DNA of 64,000 nt from Nothophaeocryptopus gaeumannii (taxonomy: Eukaryota; Ascomycota; Dothideomycetes; Mycosphaerellales; Mycosphaerellaceae). Below the pieces are notes generated by a model. It was not told the DNA's origin, did no database searches, and saw nothing but the letters and a program-made list of their open reading frames with translations. The stretch lies in assembly GCA_031771865.1 (NCBI GenBank), contig JASISA010000019.1:186001-250000 (forward strand), read 5' to 3'. Made by a program: the position numbers and the translations under genes. Shown here in pieces: positions 11,247 to 23,200 of the stretch. The stretch's first letter is position 1; every line of letters begins with the position of its first letter.

Positions 11247-12243
11247 CTACTTGTTATACTGCTTAACACTCTTCGCCACAGTCTCCTCAAGACTCTCCTC
11301 CGGCAACCCCAACCGCTTATTCCACAACCCCCTCGTCTTGGAGTAATTTCCCATCCCACCATACCCATACAAACAAGACGTGATAACCTGCAGAGCAGCA
11401 GACTTCGCCACATCCTGGAAGCGCGGATCATCCAAGTGTTTCACAGCCTCCTTATGCACCTCAGCGCCAACCACATTCGTCACCTCAAACTTATCCCCAG
11501 TCTCCTTCTCCAGCGCCGCAAGGACTCTATTCTGCGTCAATGTGAAGCTGCTCACATAGACATACTGATTCGCAGCCTCCGCTTGATGTTCATCAGACAA
11601 GGTGGCAGCTACAGCTCGACCGATCTGAAGCAAGTTCGTCGCTTCGTAGGGAGTATCGCCGCCGTCGAAGATGGTCGCCTTCCGTCCGGGAATATTCCAG
11701 CCAAAGACACCTGGGATTCCAAGGGACCAGTCGAAGAAAGCACCGACGATGATACAACTCCAGCTGATTTTGTCTTCCCTCGCTTTCAAGTATTTGACGA
11801 TTTCTGGTTTTGGGCCGATGAATGGGACGTACTTTTTGACATCGGGATCGGCTGTGTCCAGTCCGTACTCGGTTGGGAGGAAGCGAACCACGCCGTTCTC
11901 GATTGCGGCATCGATGACTGATTCTTGCAAGAGGGCGCTGTGCGTTGCTAGAGTGGAGACCGCGGCGTCCTGGCCTTTGAGCATGTCGCGCAGACTCGCT
12001 GGGGAGTAGTCTGTCTCGAAGACTTGCACGGAGCTTGGGAAATTCGCCTTCGACTTATCGCGGGTCGTGACGGACACCTTGTATCCTGCTGGATGTGCGA
12101 GCAGAGCCTCTACTATTGCAGGGCCGACGTTTCCGCTCCTGGGCTCGAAGTTCTGCTTAGCGAAGTGTTCGATCAATTGGTGGTGATTGTAGGTTCACTC
12201 ACCCTCCCAACACCAAGACACTCTTGATTGGACGTGCTGCCAT
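11247..12243 (-). CDS. NmrA-like / isoflavone-reductase-family NAD(P)-binding protein
   Basis: Two exons (12243-12203 and 12138-11247; GTGAGT donor, CCCAG acceptor) give 310 residues. The intron splits the Rossmann glycine motif, which reads VLVLGGGSGNVG after splicing. Further family marks are TTRDKSKA, STLATHSALLQESVIDAA, FLPTEYGLD and WSCIIVGAFFDW. Members are atypical short-chain dehydrogenase-like proteins, either reductases of phenylpropanoid-type compounds or redox-sensing regulators. The FLP(T/S)E(Y/F)G motif is typical of the PCBER/isoflavone reductase branch. Likely cytosolic. The substrate cannot be inferred. Confidence 0.88.
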
Positions 12244-14097
12244 GTTTGACTAAAGTTTGCAAACTCGACGAGTTGCCTGGTGGAATTCGTGGAACTGAGC
12301 AATCGAGGCCTGTGACTTGTTTGGTTTTCCTGAGATACCAGCATTTGACCTACCAATCGTCTGTATATATGCATAGCCAGAGCTAAGTCCTAGTCTGCTT
12401 TCTCTTCAGCTCAATGATGCCATGGATGGTTTGAAATTGCTTGGTAATGAACTTGCTCAGTATCCAACAACTGCAGCGGGGCAGCGTCGAAGTTCCTACG
12501 TCGAATAATCGATTCTTCTGTATGAAGTTGAGTGGTAATCATTCTTTCGGATTTCAATAAACCCGCTGGGAATGGATTACTAAACACAGCTTTCAGTACA
12601 AGGCCAAAACGCAACATCCGCCAAGAAAGGAAAAGCCCTGATACTCCATCTGGAGCAGAGTATAGCTCGCATCCTACCCCTTTACTTGTGCACTGAGGCT
12701 ACATGCCTCCTGTCCTTCATCTAATCGCTCATGGTCTAAGCCTGCGCAAGCTGAACGGTATGAGTAACGGGGACCAGCTTGCCACGAAGTCTGTTTGTCA
12801 CCCTTCGTGGAGAGACGTGATAAAGCACACAAGTCTCCAAAGCGAATTCAGGTTCAGGTTGGCACTTTGGTGATCTTGCATGTCCGAGGTTTTGGCGAGG
12901 TCTTTGGTGTATGTGAGGTGTGTCAATCGCGTGTCGCCCTTACAATGAATTCACCTAATGGCCTAGCAAGCATACTTGACTGACCGCTCACTTTAAAGGC
13001 CATCATACCCACCTGATCATCGGACCGTTCGGGAATTGTATGTCAATAGCCCTGGTCATCTCGAAGGAGCATATCTGCCCATGGGAAGCATTGCCGTATC
13101 CGGAAGGGATGGGTGCACTGTCACCTCTCAAAGCGTTGGGAATTTACACCCCCGTCGGAGAGAACTTGAATTGAGACTAGAAGAAGCCAGGCATCTATCA
13201 GTCGAGGCGTCCGGAATAGAGACCTATCGGCCAAGAAAGTCCAGTGCGCTCGTAAGCTTCTTGTTTTCTGGACACGTCCAAGAAATCATATATCAACCAG
13301 CTTCGCATCGGACCTTGGCGGCATCGCTCGGAGCTGGGGTCGTTCAAACTATCAAGCTGTTGGCATGAATTCGACTCCGTTTTCTGCACACTCGCATATC
13401 CCGGCCGATGCCGATCGGAGACCTGCATGCATTGCTATACACCCACTTCACTCTGAAGCTGCTGGGGCCGCCAGAGACACTTGGGAGGGGAGACTTGTTT
13501 CCGTTCTGAACATCAGAGAAGCTCTGGATGCCAATTGAATGGCTCAATGAGTGAGGTATGTCCTTGCGAAGAGGTGAAGAGAGATCGACCCCTCAGGGAT
13601 ATCGAACTTAGCTTGGAGCAGGGCAGAGGAAGGCAGCTGGGAGGTGGAGTTTTGCCGGGAGCAGGCCGTTAATCAATAGTAATAACACACAGCCATCTCT
13701 GCACAAAACAAACCTCTCCGCGATCTCGTCAAGTGGTGTTCCGTCCCAGGTATTCATGGATGTCAGCATGAATCACTGATGGATGGCGCCCGTCTCTCCA
13801 TGCCGAGAAGGGTAAACAAGTCCAGAGGTGTTGGGATGCCCGCCTTTTGCGTGGCCAGGCGATTATCGCCCCGTGGACGCCTCGCTCGGCCACGTCGGTT
13901 CACTTTCGTCATGCCACCGTCTCATACATTTTTGTTGCCACTTCTGTTTGTCCTGAATCGTATACCATCTGCGCGCATTGTGAAGACCAACGTGAGCAGG
14001 AAGTGAACGGCTGCGTGAAGAAACTCAAAGAGACAAGGAGAGTGGGCCAGATTGCCCCACCTTTGCACAGACGCCGCCTCGGACCGCCCGCCGCCAC
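12244..14097. other. Intergenic stretch upstream of the Zn2Cys6 gene
   Basis: No gene is supported. Open frames on both strands are short and overlap one another. The left part is the promoter of the NmrA-like gene, and the right part is the presumed promoter/leader of the Zn2Cys6 regulator. Confidence 0.4.
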
Positions 14098-16132
14098 ATG
14101 TCACTTCATGTTGCCGCCAGTGCGTGTCTCCAAGACAATATGAAAAGGGCGTCCAAGTCGTCAAAATCGCGCAACGGCTGTCTCCGATGCAAGCAGAAAC
14201 ACATCAAGTGTGACGAAACGAAGGTAGACGAGAGCCTACCCGCCACCATAAACACCTTCGCTGATCGTACTATCGCAGCCCGAATGCCGCATTTGTCAGG
14301 CTCAAGGAGCTGAATGTCCAGGATACGCCAGGCCTTTGAAGTGGTCCAACAAGCATGAGGTCTTTGTTCCGCCTCCGGGGAAGAGGCGTCGGGTAGAGCT
14401 TGTCGAGAATGCTAGCTCTGCCTGCCACCGTGAGGCACAAGACGACAACGCTGAACTCCAGGACATAGGCAGTCATGCTCACTCCTCTGCCTCGCCGCCT
14501 TCTGCTGAAGGACTACCCACAACGGAGCCATCAACACTTACTATACCGGGTCAGGCATTGACGGCAGATGCCGACCTTGATTGGCCGAACCTCGAGCTAT
14601 ACGGCTATGAGTATCTTGCCTTCTCCAACCCCGACTTCGGCGCCGGACTTGATACAAATTACATGTATCCTTTCCTTGGGGATCTTTGCGGCAACACATC
14701 TGCATTGACTGATTCTGCAGGGGACACCTCTGAGAAACACGCTCCTCCTGGCACCGAAAGCGGGCATCTGGACACACGCGTAATCAGACACGACTCCGGC
14801 ATTGTCGAAAAGAAGTCACCCGCGGCTGCCAGTCTCTTGTCCACATTCTACAGACTCACTGTGCCCAATGAAGTCCCAGGATATGCGGACAATGATCTGG
14901 TCAAGTACTATTTCGATTGCATTTGCAGTCTATATTCGTGCTTCGACTCTGAGCAGAATCCATTTCGTACTTTGGTGTCAGCTTGTTGGCAAGAATCTCG
15001 AACGATCTATTATACAATACAGAGCATGGCGGTTGGGCACCTCGCTAATCACTACCCACACATGGCATCGATGGGACTTGTAAAGCGAGGTCAAGCTTGG
15101 AAGTCATTACAGCAGGATTTGCAACAGCTTCGAGCTGGAAAGCAAACTGCGGACCATGTGCTCCTCAGTCTGCTCCTACTCGGACTTTCATCTGCTTGGC
15201 AACAAGCTTCAAATCTCGGCCTGCAATACCTTTTCATCACCCGTGACATTGTGCAAGGCAGGCTTCAAAGAGGCGAGGAGTCAGAACATGATGACTTTTA
15301 TCTCGATGCCATCATGCACTGGGAACTGTTGGCAAGCTTTGTTGATCCAGTCCCTATGATGCCTCTGTCAGGGCTCAAGTGCCCATCTTTGAACTTACCG
15401 AATGAAATAGGACCGAAAACACCGCACCCGTGGACCGGCATCAGCAACTCAGTACACTTTCTCCTTGGAGAGGTCGGCAGAGTACTACGGCGACGACACA
15501 AAGACGGTTCAGTCAATGCTATTGACGATCAATGGACGGACATGCTGGAAGACAAACTCCACAATCTCAAGATCGCCAGCGAAGACGACATTGTTGATTT
15601 TCAAGACTCGAAGACATCAAAAGACCATCTGATCCGCATCGCCAGAGCTTATCGAATTCTCGGTTTCTTGGAACTCTACAGAGTCAAACCGCAATTACTT
15701 TTCGACCGGCTCAAGAATAAGACTTTACACGATGACGTCCGCGCCGTCTTTTCTGCATCCACAGCCGGCTACACCAACGAGATCGATGCGAAACTAGCTT
15801 GCATGGCCAACTGTGTCCTGGAGACAATCAGACCGGTTTTCATCACTTCATGCGCGTGTCGGTCGCTACCGCTCGCTCTGCTCATAAGTGCGAGCCAGCT
15901 ACGCTTGCCGGATAGCGAGTGCAACGAGACTACAATCAATGAGGAGGTGATCAATGGCCGGTATGTGGTCGAGCAGCGAATGCTTATATTGTCGAGGAGA
16001 TATCCGCAAAGGCCGCTGATGCAGACTGTTGATGTTATTAAGGAAGTTTGGGAGAGGGCTGATGCTGGTTCGCAAGGCGCTCATTGGATGGATGTCTCTC
16101 ACGAGAAGTCATGGCAGACAATATTGGGATGA
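14098..16132 (+). CDS. Zn2Cys6 fungal transcription factor
   Basis: Two exons (14098-14223 and 14279-16132) give 659 residues. A second in-frame ATG at 14140 would give 645 and sits closer to the basic lead-in KRASKSSKSRNG. The intron lies inside the zinc cluster. After splicing, the cluster is a perfect C-x2-C-x6-C-x6-C-x2-C-x6-C (CLRCKQKHIKC then CRICQAQGAEC). The rest is a long helical region with DLVKYYFDCICSLYSCFDS and TIYYTIQSMAVGHLANHYP, as in the Fungal_trans_2 type middle region. It is a nuclear DNA-binding regulator. The GH43 gene starts 458 bases downstream on the same strand, so GH43 or related sugar metabolism is a candidate target. Confidence 0.9.
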
Positions 16133-16431
16133 TTATACGATTGGTGTCTGGAGATTGGACTGACTAGATGACTATTTCGGCAGTAACTTGAGCGTACACG
16201 TGAATTGTACAAATGTAGCTTGAAATATATCTTCTTAATGACGTTGCGGCGCATCATGAGCATTCACTCAAGCAGCAGCTGGGCTAACCAAAATTGGCAA
16301 AAGACTGAGCTTACCATCTTCGCCAGATGTAATAACTACTCATCTGCTGGCTCTTAAATCAACACACATGCACACAGATCAATGAATGAGTGAACAGTGC
16401 ACGTTCTGAGGCGACTGTCCGCGCCAATGGC

Positions 16432-16439
16432 TGACGTCA
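16432..16439. promoter_or_regulatory. CRE / bZIP site (TGACGTCA)
   Basis: A perfect palindromic cAMP response element lies 152 bases upstream of the GH43 start codon. ATF/CREB-type bZIP proteins bind this sequence. Function here is inferred from position. Confidence 0.5.
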
Positions 16440-16474
16440 TCCAAGGGGCTCTCTCAAGGATTGAGCTTGCTTGT

Positions 16475-16480
16475 CACGTG
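16475..16480. promoter_or_regulatory. E-box (CACGTG)
   Basis: A palindromic bHLH site lies 111 bases upstream of the GH43 start and 35 bases downstream of the CRE. A single hexamer is weak evidence alone; its closeness to the CRE makes it worth noting. Confidence 0.35.
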
Positions 16481-16590
16481 CCTTCCTCTTCTACGTACCT
16501 GCATGATGATCGTCAGCGTTCTCAATCATCGACAACAACATCACTCATCAGTCTCTTGTATCTTCCAGGAAGGAAACAAACTATTCGACA

Positions 16591-17634
16591 ATGGCGCACG
16601 ACTTCTGTTTGAACATCACTTCGAAGAATACGCCTGATCCTTTCTTTACGTACTCCTCCACCACGGGGAAATTCTACCTTACATTCACGGGGAGTGATCG
16701 CGTACCGTTATGGGAAGCCGATTGTCTCACAGGTTTCTGGGAAGATAAGCCCCTCATCGGGCCTATCCATCGTCCATCTCCCAACACTCCGCATTCTGCA
16801 AGACTGTGGGCGCCGGAACTGCATGCCCTAGATGGGAGATGGTATGTGTATTATGCGGCGATGGATGAGAAGCAGGGGAATCGGAGTCATAGGATGTATG
16901 TTCTTGGAGGACCGAAGGCGGATGATGATCCTCACAACGGGGAGTGGGAGTTTTTGGGGCCGATTGAAGGAATGGATCAAAGGCAATGGGCGATCGATGG
17001 GACGGTATTCGAATTACCCGAGGGAGGGATGTATTTCGTCTACTCAGGATGGCCGCTGGAAAGGCACTGGGATGACTATCGAGAAGATTGTCAGGAACTG
17101 TACATTTTGCGATTGAGGGACGCTGTCACCGCAGGAAGCAGACCAGTTTGCATTTCCAGACCGGAGCAGCACTGGGAGAGGACAGGCCCAGTCGGAATTA
17201 ATGAAGGACCGCAATGGGTCGTCTCGCCAGATAAAACTTGGCAAGGACTGGTATATTCTTGTGGGGCGAGCTGGACGAAGGAGTATAAGATGGCCACACT
17301 TCGCCTTGTTGGGAAAGACCCTCTGGATCCTCGAAGTTGGGGGAAAAGCAGAAAGCCGCTTCTCCAGAATGCGGAGCATGGAGAAGGGCCGTTTGGACCG
17401 GGCCATGGTGGGTTCTTGCAGTTTGGGGATGAGACGGTCGCGTTGTATCATGCTACGGATCGAGCTACAGATGGGAATCAGGGTAGGAAGTGTCGAATGC
17501 AGAGGGTTCTCTGGACGGACGATGGGCCGGATATGGGTGGGCGTTGCGGGAGAGCCACCAGAGATGTTGAGCGATTTATCGGTGAGGGATGTGGAGAAGA
17601 GTTGGAAAGGGCGTTGAAGGGTGTTGTCTCATGA
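16591..17634 (+). CDS. GH43-family glycosidase (alpha-L-arabinofuranosidase/xylosidase type), intracellular
   Basis: A single exon of 347 residues. The three acids expected in the five-bladed propeller are visible: Asp in NTPDPFF (about residue 15), Asp in WAIDGTVF (about 134) and Glu in GINEGPQ (about 204). LWAPELHALDGRWYVYYAA is the classic GH43 blade. GH43 enzymes remove arabinose or xylose from hemicellulose-derived oligosaccharides by inversion. There is no signal peptide (start MAHDFCLNITSKN), so it probably acts in the cytosol on imported oligosaccharides. The preceding gene is a Zn2Cys6 regulator, and the gap between them holds a CRE and an E-box. The exact substrate is not predictable. 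Confidence 0.9.
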   Translation: MAHDFCLNITSKNTPDPFFTYSSTTGKFYLTFTGSDRVPLWEADCLTGFWEDKPLIGPIHRPSPNTPHSARLWAPELHALDGRWYVYYAAMDEKQGNRSHRMYVLGGPKADDDPHNGEWEFLGPIEGMDQRQWAIDGTVFELPEGGMYFVYSGWPLERHWDDYREDCQELYILRLRDAVTAGSRPVCISRPEQHWERTGPVGINEGPQWVVSPDKTWQGLVYSCGASWTKEYKMATLRLVGKDPLDPRSWGKSRKPLLQNAEHGEGPFGPGHGGFLQFGDETVALYHATDRATDGNQGRKCRMQRVLWTDDGPDMGGRCGRATRDVERFIGEGCGEELERALKGVVS

Positions 17635-18452
17635 TCTGGAATCCGGCATGCTGGGTGAGAAGTAGTCAGCGTGAAAAACAGTGACTTGTTCTGTTCTTAT
17701 CGCAGGATTGGTGGCTGAGGTCGTGCCGAATGAAGCGTTTGATTCAGATGTGCCTAGTGTCCGAAAGCCGTTCGGTACGCATTACGGAGTTCCTCGCAGC
17801 GGACCGTCAGCCAATGGCTGCTGCGGCTGTTGATGTTCATCGGAGCTTTGGGATCCACTCCTTGATCAAACAGCCAAGAGAGGATATGCTGCTGATAAAC
17901 CCCTGGCGAGCGCGATCAATCAAGTGCTGGGTTCGCTTGCGTGTCGAGGTTGGCCCTGCTACGCTCTGCACATCGTAGAACCTCTAGCGAGACATTCGCT
18001 TTTCGCAATAACAAACATCACTGTCGCTACGAAACGCTGTCCGTACCGTCGGTCGCTGTGTTTGGAAGGAAGCTGGGAAGAGTGCGAAGGAGCAACGCTG
18101 CAGGAATACACACACATACATACAGCGGAAAGTGCTTACGACGATATCGACGTTGCACCTGGATACGGGATACGAATCGACGTGCAGGAAGCCACGAACG
18201 ACCTACGACGCGCTCACCCTGTGCCACAACTCCCACGCCTGAACGAGATTCACACGACGCTTCATTGCCTTAATCACAGACATTGGTCGATAACACTCGC
18301 GCCCGCCTTTTCCAAGACACGCATTCCAGTGCATCTCCAGCCCTGAACGACATACCAGTCTAGAACTTCCACCAAGAATTGAACATACCGCCTTTGAACA
18401 TTCAGCTGTCTTCCAATCCTCCCACCCCGAATCGAACAAATTCTCCGACATC
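17635..18452. other. Intergenic stretch, GH43 3' flank and promoter of the Kre1-like gene
   Basis: No gene or structural element is supported here. The last 100 bases are pyrimidine-rich, as in fungal 5' leaders. Confidence 0.45.
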
Positions 18453-19208
18453 ATGAGACTGTCAACCGTATTCTGCCTTCTCACCGCACTCATCTCTTCG
18501 CCTCTGGTTCTCGCCGACAATCTTGCTGCAGAGGTCACCCAAACAGTGTTCGAAAGACTGCTCGCAACAGACGCCGCCGAGCTTGTGGATGGCCGCCCTA
18601 ACCTGGAGTAAGCAGTGTCCTGCAACCAAACACATACAAATACTGACTGCTTCCCCCAGGCTGCGAGCAATTGTTGAGAACGTCGGTGCGACACAAGTCG
18701 CCACACCAGCACCCACCATAACCACCGTCTGGATCCAATCCCAAGTCGGCTCGACCGTAACCTATGTCGAAGTGATATACACACAAACATTCGCCGAAGT
18801 TCCCGATCAATACCCAAGCCCAGCGAGCGGCGCGATAGGATACGGAACGCTGGTGAAGCAGAACAACAAGAGAGAGGCTGAGCCTACGGGTATTGCTGGA
18901 AGAATACTCACCTGAGACTTGTCTTGCTAATGTGAGTGCTCCCATTAGCAGGTAATGGTCAAGGCAGCGCGACCAGCTTCGTGTTGGAATACCAGACGGC
19001 GGTGAAGACGATTCATCTCACGCGGATGACTCGGGTCGTGGAGGTTACGACGGTGACTGGTGCGCCTGAGGACGGCGAACCGACCGTCAGCGCGGACGAT
19101 GGTGCGAGCAATACCACCACAACGCGCAGCCAGATCGTCTTTCCGAGCCAGATGAATCCGGAGTTCGCGCAACCAACTTTCACGTTCGAACCGGCGCTGA
19201 ACCTATGA
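18453..19208 (+). CDS. Secreted Kre1-like cell wall protein
   Basis: Three exons (18453-18607, 18660-18889, 18952-19208) give 213 residues. Introns are GTAAGC..CCCAG and GTATTG..TAGCAG, the latter with a GCTAAT branch site. The second intron removes a stop (TGA at 18913). The N-terminus MRLSTVFCLLTALISSPLVL is a clear signal peptide. The core, TTVWIQSQVGSTVTYVEVIY then YTQTF and PSPASGAIGYGTL, resembles the T.W.T...G...TY...YTQ.F..PS..SGSIGLGTL pattern of Kre1-type glucan assembly proteins. There is no clear C-terminal GPI signal. The name is an inference from this motif. Confidence 0.66.
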
Positions 19209-19882
19209 GGGTCTCGATCTCCTTGGGCCTCTTAAGATGTTGGGTCAGCATGATTTCATTGAATTGCAGCGTCTAAGCGAGAAGAGTTAAAGAGATAGAA
19301 AGAGCAGAGAGCTGGACAGAAGCATGAGCAGACACTGTACAGCATACAAGCAAGCATTTAGCATGGCATCCAAGACGGAATGTATCGTAATGCGACATAT
19401 GGCCGAGGCCAGCATCAAGTCATATACGCCCATTCTTCGTCCAAGTGCAATCAGGCAGAGAGGGACGACGTGTGTGAAGTCGCAATAAGATGTATGGATC
19501 TGGCCATTCCTCCCGTCTTGATGGCCAAGGCCAAGAAGCGCTTGAGGCGAAACGAGTTTGAACATGGCGCAACCTGTGCAAGCCAATGGTGGAGCTGTTC
19601 AGCTGCGATGATCGCAACAGCTCATCGCTGTACGAAGCTGAAACAGGGTACAGTCTGGAGGGACTCTTACAGCGAACGGCTTGCCATCTTGGCGAGAAAC
19701 ACCGACTACCTTCATTTTGCAATACTACCGGTCCACTTGTATACTGAAGTGGATTTGTTCAACATAAAAGACGTAGTCGTTCCATCGGTACAGAACGCTA
19801 GAGGCGTTTTGTGGCTAACGAGTAAGTCGCTTCCTCTTTGCCGCCTATGCACTCCACGGACCCTCCACTCAACGACAAGGTC

Positions 19883-19888
19883 CTATCA
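19883..19888 (-). promoter_or_regulatory. AreA/GATA factor site (TGATAG on minus strand)
   Basis: It matches HGATAR, the site of the nitrogen GATA factor AreA/NIT2, 359 bases before the nitrate reductase ATG. It is the only such site I saw between 19640 and 20246. Known nitrate genes usually have several, so it is supportive only. Confidence 0.4.
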
Positions 19889-20025
19889 CCTCCACCAACT
19901 GCACCGCAACAGCTCGTCTCTTCTGCATCCTTTATTTACATCAAAACAGACATGACGATGATCATGCAGGTACCAGATGCAGCAAGCTTCCTAGTGCCAC
20001 CGAACCGAAGTTCCTTCTCCAATGC

Positions 20026-20033
20026 CTCCGCGG
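20026..20033 (+). promoter_or_regulatory. NirA box (CTCCGCGG)
   Basis: It is a perfect match to CTCCGHGG, the site of the nitrate-specific activator NirA/NIT4, 214 bases upstream of the nitrate reductase start. Its placement in front of the expected target gene makes function likely. Confidence 0.62.
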
Positions 20034-20246
20034 GTACTTCATACAACACGGGATCGTCTAAACGGCACAGAGAGAGTCAATCTGAACGAGGCCAATGGAA
20101 ACCGTGTAATGACCGCGTCACTGCGCCTTGTAGGAATGGCTGTACAGGTAAGCCAGTTCTGCATGGTCGCTGCATTTCAACTTGCAAGCAGACATCGTCG
20201 CTCTCCTGCCTCAACTGCAGAGGAAAGTACAGCATAGACTTTGAAG

Positions 20247-23200
20247 ATGCCTCACGACGTTCCGTGGAGAGTCAACGTGCAGCACCACCCAGGCTCTTCG
20301 GCCAAAGACATTCACGACGAGCCGGAATGGACTGGAGGACATCAGCACAGAGTTGGCTTCCGCAATCGACAAGGCCGCATTCCTGGAGTGACACCCAACG
20401 ATGACGAGGCAAGCGACGTGCCGGATCTGACCACGTCCTCTGGCAGCTCGGAGCCAGATGAAGAGGAGCAATTCGATGAGGAAGCAGAAAGAGAGTATGA
20501 GGACCTAAAATCGAGGGCGAAGAAAGGCGAGCTTGTGAACTTTCGGGACATCATCAGCGATGAGAAGGACTTTCATTTGCGATATCCTGAGAATCGAAGT
20601 CTGGGCTGGAGGTATGTTCTCGAGGCTACCGAGGATTGGGTGAAGAATGAAGAGGAATGGCCGGCGAATGTTGAGAAGCGGAAGATGGAGGATGCTGCGA
20701 AGAAAGAGAAGGAGACGCATACAATTGATGGAGTGGAAATGAGCAATGGAGATAAGCAGGACGATGAGAAGGACAATGGTACAAATGGAGAGGAGAACGA
20801 GTGGAAGAGGAAAGAGGGTGAGAACAGCAAACACCATGATGCGTACGCTGCAGATAACGAGCAATCATCTGGCAGTGATAGCGATGAGGATAAGTCCGAG
20901 TATCAGGAGCTACTCGAGCGATACACGCCACAAGAGATTGCTCTGTTACGAGCACTGCAGCACGAGAAGCAGTACCGGAGTACGCTCAAGCAGAACGACG
21001 GGAAGCAAAACAGCCCACAAAAGCACAACAGAAGTACTATCGCCATTGACGAGCAGGACCAATTCTCGCCGGATAATTGGCTGCCGAGATCAGATCATCT
21101 CATCCGATTGACGGGAAAGCACCCTATGAACGCCGAAGCGGAGCTGTCGGCCCTGTTCGGTGGAGGACTGATCACGCCGAACGAATTGCACTATATCCGG
21201 AATCATGGAGCTGTTCCAAGGATCCTATGGGAGTTTCACGAGCTCGATGTCGAGAATGGCAAGCTCAAAATGTCGATGGACGATCTCAAGGACAAGTTCG
21301 AACATATCAACATCCCCGTGGCACTTGCGTGTGACGGCAACAGACGAAAGGAGCTCAACATGATCAAACGCAGCAAAGGCTTCAACTGGGGTTCTGGTGC
21401 TACTGGTTGTGCGTACTGGAAAGGTCCTTTGCTCCGTGATGTCCTCCTGGCAGCTGGAGTGGAAGAGGGGAAGTACTCCGGCGAAGGCAGGCTACGGTGG
21501 GTGAATTTCGAGGGCGCTGACGATCCCAGCGAGGGTAAATATCAGACTTGCATTCCACTGGACTATGCCATGGATCCGTCAAACGACGTGCTATTAGCGA
21601 TGGAGATGAACGATATACCTCTGCCTCCAGACCATGGATACCCAGTTCGTCTGCTCATTCCAGGCTATGTCGGTGGGAGATGCGTGAAGTGGCTGCAGAG
21701 GATTTGGATCACTGATTACGAGAACGACTCGCACTATCATATTTGGGATAATCGTGTGCTGCCTTCATTCATCACTGAGAAAGACGGCGAATTCGCAAGT
21801 ACCATGTTTGCTCATCCGGACACGGCTTGTAATGAGCAGAACCTCAATTCGGTCATCGTCAAGCCAGCGCAAGGTGAGAAAATCCCTCTCACCTCAGCGA
21901 GGAAAGGCAAAACGTATCGTATCGAAGGATACGCATACGACGGAGGAGGCCATGAAGTCCAACGCATTGAAGTCTCGCTAGACGGAGGCGAGACATGGCT
22001 TTACTGCATTCGCCAATTCCCAGAATATCCCATCCGCCACGGCAATAAGTTCTGGACATGGCTGCATTGGTACGTTGACGTTTCTATCGTCCATGTCCTT
22101 CAAGCAAAGAGCATCAGCGTCAGGGCATGGAATGTGTTCAAGAATACGCAGCCGGAGCGTCCGAGCTGGAACACGATGGGTATGATGAACAACTGCTGGT
22201 ATGTCGTCAGACCTTCCGTCTCGCAGGGCAAGGACGAAGACGTGCCGCACATCGTATTCCGACATCCCGTAGAGCCAGGCACTGGAGACGGGGGCTGGAT
22301 GAAACCTAGTGTCGAGAATCAGGTCGCGCAGGCCAAGCAGGACGCCGGAGCGCCCCAGAAGCAGTTCACTCGACAGGAGATTGAGAAGCACAGCGCCGAA
22401 AATGACTGCTGGCTCGTTGTCGATGGGAAAGTGTACGATTGCACAACTGTCCTCGCATGGCATCCTGGTGGCAAAGCCGCTATCCTCGGCCACGCGGGCA
22501 AAGTCCACCAAGAAACCAGCGATGAATTTGCCAGCATTCACGATGGCTTCGCATACCAGAAACTCAAAGAATGTGCCCTCGGTGTAGTGACAGAGAAAGC
22601 AGCCAACTTTATCAGAGCCAATGCCGAAGCGGCCGCTAAAGAGAAAGCCCAAAGTGCCAGCAAGAGCGGTGATGTGGTATTGCAGAAACATAAATGGGTA
22701 CCAGTCAAACTCATCAACCGCGAAAAGCTGTCCGAAGACACGAGGAAGTACACTTTCGGTCTTCCAGACAACATGAAAGACCTCGGCTTAGGAACTTGTC
22801 AACACATCCAACTCGGTTTTCACATGAAAGATAAAATGCTCATTCGATCATACACGCCCACTAAACCCCTCTTGCCAGACGTCAAAAACGCCCCCGCCAA
22901 CAAAACCTCGACCAAGGACGATGCTCAATCAACCGAGATCCAATCTCTCCGCGACGGCCACGGAACCTTCGAACTCGTCATCAAGACATACTTTCCCAAT
23001 GACAAACAACCCGGAGGCGCCATGTCCAACCTATTAGACTGCATGCCCCTCGGTGAAGAGATTGAAATCCGTGGTCCCACCGGAGAAATCGTATACAACG
23101 GTTCCGGGTCATTCACCATTTCCGACAATGAGATGAAGTTCAAGAAAATAAACCTCATCCTCGGAGGGAGTGGCATCACGCCTGGATACGCTCTGATCGC

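Larger units (their letters stand above)
19209..20246. other. Nitrate reductase upstream region
   Basis: About 1 kb without a convincing gene. It contains one AreA-type GATA site and one perfect NirA box, listed separately. Open frames in the last 400 bases lack domains and are probably leader sequence. Confidence 0.5.

Noticed and set aside
11247..19208. Secondary metabolite cluster (regulator, oxidoreductase, membrane protein)
   Set aside because: No polyketide synthase, peptide synthetase or terpene synthase is present. CPS1 is far away and is not a modular synthetase.
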